This document shows positions 24,101-33,985 of a stretch of 64,000 nucleotides of DNA, in pieces. Source of the stretch: Mactromeris polynyma (lineage: Eukaryota; Mollusca; Bivalvia; Venerida; Mactridae); contig JASFXZ010000016.1 of the NCBI GenBank assembly GCA_032209605.1, positions 10,354,001-10,418,000 on the forward strand. The letters are read 5' to 3'. Position 1 is the stretch's first letter, and the number at the start of each line of letters is the position of its first letter. Position numbers and translations under genes: made by a program. The notes under the pieces are model-generated. The model saw only the letters and a list, made by a program, of their open reading frames with translations. It was not told the DNA's origin and made no database searches.

Positions 24101-27100
24101 CGCAAGATTTTGATAAACTTCATAAGGGCGACTTAAATGTCTCAATTTGTGCTTGAACAATTGGGGAGGCATATGTCATGTGGTTTTGTGAAAAAATCTC
24201 CTTCTAGTCTTTGATATCTCATGCAATAAGCTTCCTTAAAAATCTGATGTTATGATTCATGGATACATTTACTATTTAGATGTGCAAAGTCATTCACAAC
24301 GTATGTCCAGTTAAAAGCCCACGAGAAGGACCATGACAGTGTTACAAAGTATAAATGTAATCAGTGTGACAAATCCTTCAACAGAAGATCAAACCTAGCT
24401 CGACACAAACATCTACATGAAGGTGAGTAATAACCGATCGATTTCTGTGTTATTTGGTGCAGGGGTTCCACTTTATGCTGAATTTCAAAGTTCATTTTAA
24501 TACATTTTGACAGGATTTTACAATTTATAGCCAAAATATTTACAATTTGGAGAAAATTCATAAGGGATGATGGCTTTTTGGAAATTCCAGGGGTCAAAGG
24601 GTCAACTCCAAGGTCAAATGGAACCCTTGTTAGTAGGGATTATGCACAATGTGGATCAGTGTAGGTTATGGAACAAAGTGAAACAAGCATAATGTAAATG
24701 CCTTTAAATGATGTTATTAAATATTACTTATTATGTATGAAATATGACATTTTGTTCTATTGAAAATTATTGTCTTGTTAAATTTTGAGTATGATCTGTG
24801 ATATAATAATTTGAACTCCTACCTGGTGGTTGAAAAATAAAAACAAAACTGATGGAACTACTTTTTGTAGTGTCAGCTTTCATTTACTACATACCGAATT
24901 ACACATGCCATACATTGCTTGCACATTGGAGTTCAAGGAAGATCTGATGTTTTGACAAAATCAGCTGTTTCTGTTGTTATGTCAGTAATAGAATCTTACA
25001 TTTGTGGTCATTTTAATTGAATTAATTAAACATGTCATTTAAAACCAAATTTATAAGACATGTTTAATAAATTCAGTAAAAGATGACGGCTCATATATGA
25101 TCCTGTTCCATGAGAAAACCTGTATTAGTGACCAAACAATCCTGTTCCATGAGAAAACCTGTATTAGTGACCAAACAATCCTGTTCCATGAGAAAACCTG
25201 TATAAGTGACCAAACAATCCTGTTCCATGAGAAAACCTGTATTAGTGACCAAACAATCCTGTTCCATGAGAAAACCTGTATTAGTGACCAAACAATCCTG
25301 TTCCATGAGAAAACCTGTATTAGTGACCAAACAATCCTGTTCCATGAGAAAACCTGTATTAGTGACCAAACAATCCTGTTCCATGAGAAAACCTGTATTA
25401 GTGACCAAACAATCCTGTTCCATGAGAAAACCTGTATTAGTGACCAAACAATCCTGTTCCATGAGAAAACCTGTATTAGTGACCAAACAATCCTGTTCCA
25501 TGAGAAAACCTGTATTAGTGACCAAACAATCCTGTTCCATGAGAAAACCTGTATTAGTGACCAAACAATCCTGTTCCATGAGAAAACCTGTATTAGTGAC
25601 CAAACAATCCTGTTCCATGAGAAAACCTGTATTAGTGACCAAACAATCCATTTTCAGATTTTTACATTTTCGAACAGATATATTTTTCTAGTTTTATTTG
25701 ATACCATCACGGACATCTAAAGCATGGATTCAAAACAGGCTGATATTGGTGAAACAATAAGAAGTAATAATCTCGTTTGATCTCAGAAGAAAATCTCAAC
25801 ACTCGCGAGAGTTCAAACAAGTCTAAATACATATGCCAGCCTGTTTCGAATCCATGCTTATATGTCCGTGATACCATATTAAAATTGGATGTCATTTTTT
25901 CTTTTTATAGCGATTCCAACATGATAAACACTTTTCCCAAATGTAAATGTATCATCCATTCTTAAAAATCTTCTGTTTTCCAAATGAAAAAACAACAACA
26001 ATTTACTAAAAACTTATACAAATGTTCACCTTCATTCAATCCTAAAAATCAAAACATCAGAGCACTTCTGTAAAAGTGCTGAGTTTGTGATGTTGAAACT
26101 TTCAGTGGGAAATACTCCACATCATAATCAACACCACTTAAACTGGTTTTGTCATGGAAGCGCTCATACTATTTATAGCGATGTTATTTTATGCATCTAT
26201 TATATTTCAGGTGTGCATCGATATGTGTGTCATGTTTGCGGAAAGTCATTCATCCTCCTGGAAGGATACTCGGCTCACTTGAAAGTTCACCAGAACGAAC
26301 CATCGGCTTGGTGCAATATTTGCGGTGCAGCATTCAAATTCCTGTCTAGTCTGAAAGCTCACCAGAAAATGCATTCTAATAAGAAGGATTTTAAATGTGA
26401 AATATGTGATCGTGAATTTCTGCGGAAAAGAACATTAGAAGATCATATGAAAATCCACGAAAAGGGCACGGATCGCAAAGCCTTAATTTCAACTCCAGTA
26501 GCATTCTGTCTAATGTGTTCAAAAGGCTTTTCCAATACTAATGGTTTGCAAAGACATATGAGAAAACATAAATTAGGTCTTTTGAAGACTTATAACAGAA
26601 TTCACACAAAAAATGTTTTCACATCATCTCAATATTTGGGATCTAATTGCTTGAAAGAGAAATGTGACAAAGTGGTTGTACAAACAGATGATATTTCAGA
26701 TCATGGTCTTGGGTATCAAGCAATAGATCCTGAATATTTTATTGATACAGTCAGTGTAGACAATTTTGATGGTAGTGGTAGTATAAGTAGTGATGAAGAT
26801 GGTGCAGAAACCTTAAATGATGTTGATAATCATGTTGAAGGAATCAGCCTGAACAATTTAAATGTGGACACTGCTGCTAGCAATTTGAATAATTCACATG
26901 ACAAGGTTACCTGTGCTAATAAAGTCATTGATTTTAACAACAAAATACCAATTGGTAAACTAAAAGAAATGTATGCTGCTAATGATACTCTAGAAGAAGT
27001 TGAACCAATTAATAACAATGTGACTACACCAAATGTATGCATTTTTGAAAATAGGAGTGTACATGATGGGATATCTCCTCAGTTGATAAATATTACTGAA

Positions 27101-29707
27101 AATGAACCAGTTAGACCCTTGAACAATGGAACAATGGACACTGAAAAATGCAAAAATACTAGAATAGATCAAATGCCCACTTGTCATGATATCAGTCTAA
27201 ATACTTCTAGTGATGTCTGTCAGGACATGCATTTGACAGAGTCTTCTGGAGATAATTTTCTTGAACCCTCAGTCACTAACATGGGAACAATGAACGAATT
27301 TCAAGACTCAGTTTTTGAAAGTAATTATGAAAATGAAAAAGGCTTTACAAACATGGCTGAGTCAAGTGATACAACTACTACTTCTAGTGCAAGCACTGAA
27401 AGTTTACCACATGCAAAAACTGAACCAATTGGTGCACTCAATGCTAACCAGTCTCAATATACTGATGATAGCAGTATGAACGATAAAATCGATGGAGAAT
27501 TACCCTCAAGATCTTCGTCTAAAGAAAATGTTGATAAGCTTATGGAAATAAAAGACAATCAGTTTGACAATGAACAGATCAGCAGAAATCTAGGTGATGA
27601 AAAGTTGAACCATTCGAGTGGGAATGCTGAGGATAGTAATACAATTATGAGTTATCGGGAAAGTTCCAAAGAATTTGTAGACCAACTTCCATACAATAAT
27701 TACTTGGCCAAGCACAAAGACGACGATTTCGAATGCCATTACTGCATGTCTAAATATGCTAATCAAAAGAGCCTGAAGATGCATCTATCTAGGTACCATC
27801 CGGATGGTGAGAACAAAATCTACAAGTGTGATAAATGTAGTAAAATGTTTGCTTCAAAATTGATCTACTTAAATCATGTAGATAATCACCGATGGAAAGG
27901 TACTAAATTAGAGAAAGAAAAAGCTTGTGATGTCTGTCGAGATGTATTCAGGTCATACTTGTCTTACAACAGACATATGAGGGTAAAACATCATAAATTC
28001 AATGAGGATAACTATGACATAACTTTAAAGGAAATTAATGGTGAAAGAAAGGAGACAGGTGGGAGTAATCAGGATGAGAAGAACTGGTTTGATAATGAGC
28101 AGGATAATGTAACGAAACGTTTGCACAAGGAAGAAATCATAATAAGTAACCAAGATACAGAAGAAGGCTCTAGAGTTAAGAAAGAAAAACTAGATGATGG
28201 AAAGAATGAATACAACATGGGTAATTCTGAGACAGATGCTAGAAATAATGAATCAAATTTAAGTGACAGTGGTAATGATGGTGTGACTGATAATACATCT
28301 ATTTCTGTGAGAACTGAGTTAAGAGAAAAGTGCCAACATCCAAAACCGTCTACAAAGTTCCAACGAAAGTATAAATGTTCAAAATGTGACAAGTCTTTTT
28401 ACATGTTGTCCTCAATTAAACAACATACGCTGACCCATTCAACATTTGATAAAGGACATAAAAATATATCAAGCAATAATAATGCGGCAAAGGATACTTC
28501 AACAAAATGTTCTAATGCTTCTGTTAATTGTAATAAAGGTCATATAGAAGTGTATATAGATGTAGATGTCGAAGAAGCAGCCGGTAGTCGTAATAAAAGA
28601 GTAAATCTTCAAGTTAAGGATGAAAATGACAGATCTTCTAAGCTTGAGCTTGCTAATACTTCTGTTGTGGTCCAAGACAGTGAAGAAACCACTCATCTGT
28701 TAAATGATACAGAAGAACTGAGGGATCATGCTAGGGATAGAACAACAATGTCTGTCATGGAAAAACACATTGTCGAAGACTTCAACATCAATCAAGATTT
28801 GAAAGAAAGCTTAAGTACTGATGAAGAGAGTTGTGAAAATGGTAGACCTTTGACCAATGAAAAGAAACTGCAAAGTAAGAAGATTAAACGTTCAACATCA
28901 TTCAATTGTCGGGAGTGCGAAGAGCAGTTTGTCACACATAGTGAGAAATTGCAACATGTAAAAACGGTGCATGGTGACCAATTCTTGTGCGAGCATTGTC
29001 CAAAAAAGTTTTGCACCCTGACTAATTTAAAACGTCACATGGATATTCATCATGCAAGTAATGATGGCACAGTGTCAAAGAATTACATGTGCACAGAATG
29101 TGGCAAGTGTTTTACTGCCAGTGACACTTTGAGAATTCACATGTTTACTCACACAGGTGAACGCCCTTATAAATGTAAACATTGTGATGCATCATACACA
29201 CAGTCCGGACATCTTCAGAGGCATGTACGTACAGCACATACGAGACAAAGTACATATGTCTGCAAGCATAAAGGATGTCAGAAAGGATTTTATGATCAAT
29301 CACGTCTTTCCATGCATGAGAAAACACATTCAGATTTTAGGCAATACCAGTGTAATATGTGTCCTAAACATTTCAAAACATCTGATGTTCTAAAGAAGCA
29401 CATGAAAACACACCAAGACACGAAAGACTTTGAATGTCATATTTGTTATCAAACTCTTGCTACTAAACACTGCCTGCAACGGCATTTGCAGAGACATGTT
29501 GCAACTGAAAAAATGGATCCATGCTCAGTCAAGTATGATCCTAATTTTAACGCTAAAGTGAGGCAACAAACTGTAAAGAAGATGGAAGATAAACAGTTTC
29601 AGTGTGAGTGTTGCATGAATAAGTTTACAACTACCCGTGGATTGTTATCTCATCAGAGGAAGTTTTGTAAAGGAAAACATTATGGATATCTGGTAGTTAT
29701 TTCCTGA
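21137..29707 (+). CDS. Poly-C2H2 zinc-finger protein, seven coding exons
   Basis: Coding exons: 21137-21214, 21453-21639, 21959-22071, 22620-22731, 23345-23495, 24280-24422, 26211-29707. Phases agree and give about 1426 residues. The ATG at 21137 has an in-frame TGA two codons upstream and an acceptor at 21095-21096, so at least one 5' UTR exon lies upstream. About 24 C2H2 fingers are visible: roughly twelve in residues 10-385 (one, in exon 4, lacks a cysteine), three at 766-870, one near 981 and eight at 1159-1420. The last ends in C (C2HC). Acidic, Asn/Ser-rich, probably disordered linkers separate the clusters. Exons 1 and 3 both stop inside a finger, after SSYK. Only one TGERP-type linker is present (about 29154). 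A nuclear DNA-binding role is inferred from the family. No orthologue was recognised. The open frame extends back to 26087, but those 41 codons are intron. Confidence 0.88.
22849..23133. repeat. 57-bp minisatellite, 5 copies
   Basis: Lies in intron 4 of the zinc-finger gene. The unit (GCTCTGTTAGGACCAACAAG...) has an internal hairpin, AGGTATC and GATACCT separated by 8 bases. Because 57 is divisible by 3, both strands stay open for about 98 codons. I do not read this as coding. Confidence 0.95.
25101..25649. repeat. 39-bp minisatellite, 14 copies
   Basis: Lies in intron 6 of the zinc-finger gene. The unit starts TCCTGTTCCATGAGAAAACC and is almost invariant; the second copy has TATAAG instead of TATTAG. 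The 39-bp period keeps several frames open on both strands, explaining ORFs of up to 207 codons. Confidence 0.95.
25673..26205. repeat. Dispersed repeat, copy B, next to the zinc-finger exon 7 acceptor
   Basis: Resembles 10653-10945: CAGATATATTTTTCTAGTTT at the start, GAGTTTGTGATGTTGAAACT, and TTTTGTCATGGAAGCGCTCA near the end. It is interrupted by a fold-back insertion at 25706-25872. It ends at the acceptor of the last zinc-finger exon. Confidence 0.6.
25706..25872. mobile_element. 167-bp MITE-like fold-back inserted in the dispersed repeat
   Basis: Arms of about 36 bp (ATCACGGACATCTAAAGCAT at the left, its near reverse complement ending at 25872) flank about 95 bp. ATACCAT occurs at both boundaries and could be the target duplication. 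The related copy at 10653 lacks the insert and so serves as an empty site. Confidence 0.65.
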
Positions 29708-30199
29708 ATTATTTCAACGTTTTTAAGTGTGGTGTGATAACTTGGAGATAATTATCCTTTAAACTGCTTACTGGTGTCTGATTTGTAATATCTGTCTTAT
29801 CCAGAACATGAAATACACCAGTTATGATTTCATGATATTTGCGAAATGTGTTGATGTCTTCACTTAACTCACTGTGAAATACTTGTGTTGACGTTTTTTA
29901 AACAAATATAGCAACCAAGTATCTATGATTACATAGGAATATTTGTATACACCTTTACTTTGTTTTGTGATTATGTATATGTCGATGGGTGAAAACAAGT
30001 CTAGTCAATGTGCATACGAATGGCAAGCAGATTGACTTGACTTTAAACCTTGATGTCCGAACGAATGAACGTTTGAAGCAAGTCAGTTATTGTTTGGTTC
30101 TTTGCTGGGATTTTTTATCACCACATTTATTAACCACAGTTGTACTACTTTTCATCCTTATATTTTGTACAGTTTCTTAAAATCAAGACAGCATTAAGA

Positions 30200-30205
30200 A
30201 ATAAA
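30200..30205 (+). promoter_or_regulatory. Candidate polyadenylation signal of the zinc-finger gene
   Basis: AATAAA lies about 490 bp after the stop at 29707, with a T-rich stretch about 20 bp beyond it. Motif-only call. Confidence 0.4.
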
Positions 30206-30220
30206 TGAATGGAAAACGAG

Positions 30221-31373
30221 TGTTTTTTATGGAGCCTTTGGCTTAAATACAGTGAAAAAACCAATCGCAAACACATCAAAACTTACTACAGATACGCATT
30301 GTCATTTCCCCCAAGGATTACTATGTGTTTAAAGTCTAAACCAATATGACTCTACACATAATGATAAACAAGATTCCACTGTGAATTGTAAGTATGAAAT
30401 AATCCAATAACAATTTTTTTTCGGCTAAAAGCCTTTTTCAAGAATATGAAATATTTGTATCACTTTAGTGCATAATACATTGCAGCTGCCGTATTGTTTC
30501 AGTTAAGAAGTTATCGTCGACATCATTCCGAACATGAAGTTGCGTCTACTGTGCAAGTTGAAAGCGCCGCAATATCGTTAACGTGACAACCGCATGGCCC
30601 GATATTTTTAAATATTTATCCATGTTGATTCATAAGGTTTATCGGGATCGATTCTTCCTGTCACGTTTATCTTCCTCAATGTTGTAAATAACAGGACTGC
30701 ACTTGAGTGACCAGCCTTAGAAAAATTGTACTTTAATGGGCTTGTCCTTCTCTTAGCGCACATATCTTGGTTCTCTTTCATTCGTTCGTTCAACAGACGT
30801 TCTATCCTACACTACTACCACACACTTTGTGCAGCTGATAGCATACGTCACACTTTGTTGACACGTAAATAGGCTGATACATTTAAGGAGTTATGACTTT
30901 CATGGAAACGATATGGCAACCACAACCTATTAAGTAATAGTTTGAATCACTTTATTTGCCTATCCTTCGAAAAGGCAGTTAGCCGAAATATTAATACCGA
31001 GTGAACGTTTGATTGAATTAATCTTTGTTTAGCTCATAACTGTCGCTATGCAAATTGTTTACGGACAAATCCTCAAAATCCAATGAGAATACTATTCATG
31101 GCGTCCCAAACTAAGTTTGAGCTGATATTCATTTTAATTAATTCACTCAGATTGATCTGTCTCGAAATATCTTATGAGTGGATATAGTCTATACGTCACT
31201 TGAAACGTCATGATGGTACTTGAGTTGTCCTAATTCTCCTATGAATATACGTTTCCCTGCTGCACACTATTGCAAATGTGTTAACACTTCTGGAAAATAA
31301 ATAAACCTATGTTGTATTTTGTAATTATACACATTTCGCCTTACTCTGATACAAAGTGTGCAACTTAAGAACA
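30221..31373. other. Intergenic, no gene seen
   Basis: A weak inverted pair (TCGGCTAAAAGCCTTTTTC near 30421 and a complementary version near 30968) encloses about 550 bp and could be a degenerate element. TTTATT at 30951-30956 could be the polyadenylation signal, on the minus strand, of the gene at 31374. Confidence 0.35.
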
Positions 31374-32258
31374 TTACGTCAAGTGCCAGTTTTCGCTCTT
31401 AGGGCGAAAGCTGGGAAATTTTATTGGTGGCAAATACCTCTGTTTTGCGTGAATATGGGGAAGTTTCGCGTTCAGCTTCAGTTGGTGTCTTCTGCTTGCT
31501 CTACCGTCGTCTTGTACGGATCGTCTCGACAGTCGTCCATCTTTATCGAGAAATGTGTACATGCTGGCTCGAGTATTTACCCTCTTCTCTTTAACATCAA
31601 GGTAAGAGGCATTGGGCGTTGTGGCATCTGTTGGTATTGGTGATTCGTACTGCTGCCTTTGTTGAATTGTTTCCAGTTCGCCTGTCAAACCTTGGCGAAT
31701 GCTTTTCAATTTCTTCTGCAGATTCAATATTGAAGTTGAAATTTCATCCTTGAATCTTGGTGGCATTTGTATTACTTTCTCCTGTCTTCGCCAAAATTTA
31801 CTTTTCTCGCCATCCACACTGGCATATAACTGTTTGCATTGTTTCAGTTCTGTAGCAGTCGCCATTGATCGCTCTAGATCACTAAACGCTTGAGTGGTGC
31901 GTCTGATGTCCTCTCTTTGATGTTGGACCTCATCTTTCATGCTTTTCATTCTATTTATAACTTCATCAATCTCTTTCCTATAATTGACCATTCGTGTTAT
32001 TGCTGTATCTAACGCATGTACAACACCGTCCGTATTTCTAAGCATCACAGTTTTGTCTGTTTCTATAACATCGCCTGCATGGCGGATCTTCCGTCCGTAG
32101 AACGCTTTGAATTCATGATCCTCAACGATTTTACAATATCTATGCTTTTCTCTCAAACAAATGCTACATATCAAAATTGTATGCTCTTCACAGAAATGTT
32201 CACACCTTTTATGTGGGTGAAATTTACAGAACACTGTTTTATCTCTATATCCATACAT
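31374..32258 (-). CDS. B-box and coiled-coil (TRIM-like) protein
   Basis: A 294-residue single-exon ORF. I start it at the ATG at 32258; the frame is open a further 16 codons upstream but without another ATG. Residues 11-48 form a type-2 B-box: C11, H14, C23, H26, C31, C34, H39 and H48. Residues of about 70-200 are rich in heptad-like charged sequence, consistent with a coiled coil (ITRMVNYRKEIDEVINRMKS region). The tail is basic and Ser/Arg-rich with no SPRY, NHL or filamin domain. No RING precedes the B-box. Molluscs have large families of RING-less B-box proteins, so this may be one of them, or an exon of a longer gene. Ubiquitin-ligase activity should not be assumed without a RING. The function is unknown. 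Confidence 0.7.
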   Translation of the reverse strand: MYGYRDKTVFCKFHPHKRCEHFCEEHTILICSICLREKHRYCKIVEDHEFKAFYGRKIRHAGDVIETDKTVMLRNTDGVVHALDTAITRMVNYRKEIDEVINRMKSMKDEVQHQREDIRRTTQAFSDLERSMATATELKQCKQLYASVDGEKSKFWRRQEKVIQMPPRFKDEISTSILNLQKKLKSIRQGLTGELETIQQRQQYESPIPTDATTPNASYLDVKEKRVNTRASMYTFLDKDGRLSRRSVQDDGRASRRHQLKLNAKLPHIHAKQRYLPPIKFPSFRPKSENWHLT

Positions 32259-33985
32259 CTTTACATCTGATTTGAAGTCCACAAATAAATTGCAGAACAA
32301 CACCAACGAATCATTTCGACCGCTGCTCCAAAATTCAGAAACAAAAGTTCATCATTAAATTATCACTTGGATCCATTTCTCATGTTTTCCTTCGTAACAC
32401 TTATACCAATGACTTCAAGTACTATGAATGAATATCGCTAATTCCTCTAGCATACAGTGTATACCACTATGATATTGCGAAGCTAAATTAACTATTGTTG
32501 CATGCACGTTTTAATTGTTCAACTTGTCATCGGATTGCGATCAATTATTTTAAAGATTTGCGATGAATTGCCGATACAATATAATACAATAGCCGTTAAA
32601 GCGTTAACAAATGTTTCATGGCATTTAAACCTAGTTTTAAAACTGTATGCTTCAGTTATGGCTATTGGTAAATAAACAATGACATATTTTGTAAACAATG
32701 CAACGGATTATTTATCTAGTTTTCAGCCAAGATGATTCGTTAGTGGTTCGTATTATATTACTGTAATTATTATAAATTGGTCCAGAATACCGTATGTTCA
32801 TTATATATATGTATATAGTTTCAAGATAAGGTTGAACTTTATCGTTACAGATCGACCCCTGCACCGTGTACGGTTGAAATCGGAGTTTAATTTTGATTTA
32901 CTACACGTCTTATACGTTGAAGCTAAAGTTGTTAACATTATTGGGACAGACCTTATTTCTTCAAGCACGAATTTTATATTGTAGCGAACCATTCTTTATT
33001 ATTGATATCGAAATTAGCTTATGACAGTCAAGGTCAACCTTTGTGGTTCCCATCACCATAATAATTTAGGATGGGGTTGCATACTGGTCGATTATTTATT
33101 TATCCTCCGTCATTGGAAAAATGGCGAAGGCACAACGTGTTACTCCTGTTCGCCCGTGCAGATAATGCTTTCTGATCAATAACTCATGAAAAGATGGATG
33201 GATTCAATAAATATTGGTCAAATAAGCGTAGGATAATAAGATACAGGTTATGTTGGATTTCGGTAATAATCCACCAATGTTTGGAGGAGCTATAGCCCCT
33301 TTTCGACTTAAACATTGGGTCCCGATCAATAAGTCGAAACGACCATAGCGGGGACATCCATGTCATGTGGGCACATCTCATTTTCTTTACACAAAAACAA
33401 TTCTGCTCCGAATAGTCAAAATGCATTCGAGGCCAATATCAGTCGGTCGGGGTACAACGCAAACAAACAAATGGCTTAAAGGTTCTCAAGAATTATTATT
33501 TCAGTAGTGTTTACTAAATTGCACGTTTCCGCCACTAAACAGATTTTCCATGTCTTTAATATTCCTTAATACAGTCTCTTTTTAGAAGCATGTTTCTTTC
33601 GCTAATATAAATATCATCAAGGCCTGAGAGCTTTTTCAATTATTCCGCAAATCTTGCATCTTCCTTTTCTGTCAACAAATCTCACGGCATAATCTTTATG
33701 GTAACAACATATGAGTACATTTGTGCGATACTTTAAGTCTTTTTAATATCATTCGTAGGCCTACAGCTAAGCACGTTTTGCATTTTAAGAGCTCTCTATT
33801 TTAATGGTTTTCACATTTGTCTAAATACCATATCTGACATTTTCCTTCAATATCGTGACAGACAAGGTAATTCAGTAAACAAGATAAGAAAGTTTTATTA
33901 AGTTTTGACTGAACTAGTTAGATTAGTGTTCTAATTTGTAGATCAAGTTCATGTGTCATTCGTAAAGGGAAATACACAGATTAAG
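32259..33985. other. Intergenic, no gene seen
   Basis: At about 33150-33330 there is a dispersed-repeat block (AACTCATGAAAAGATGGATG..., then TTTCGGTAATAATCCACCAA) that resembles 2790-2995 inside DNAJC2 intron 3. Nothing else was recognised. Confidence 0.4.

Noticed and set aside
25091..25720. Overlapping ORFs of 161-207 codons on both strands
   Set aside because: All are the 39-bp minisatellite, whose period is a multiple of three and lacks stops.
26087..26210. Start of the long zinc-finger ORF at 26087
   Set aside because: The sequence belongs to an intron-resident dispersed repeat; a good acceptor at 26209-26210 joins in phase with exon 6, giving continuous fingers.
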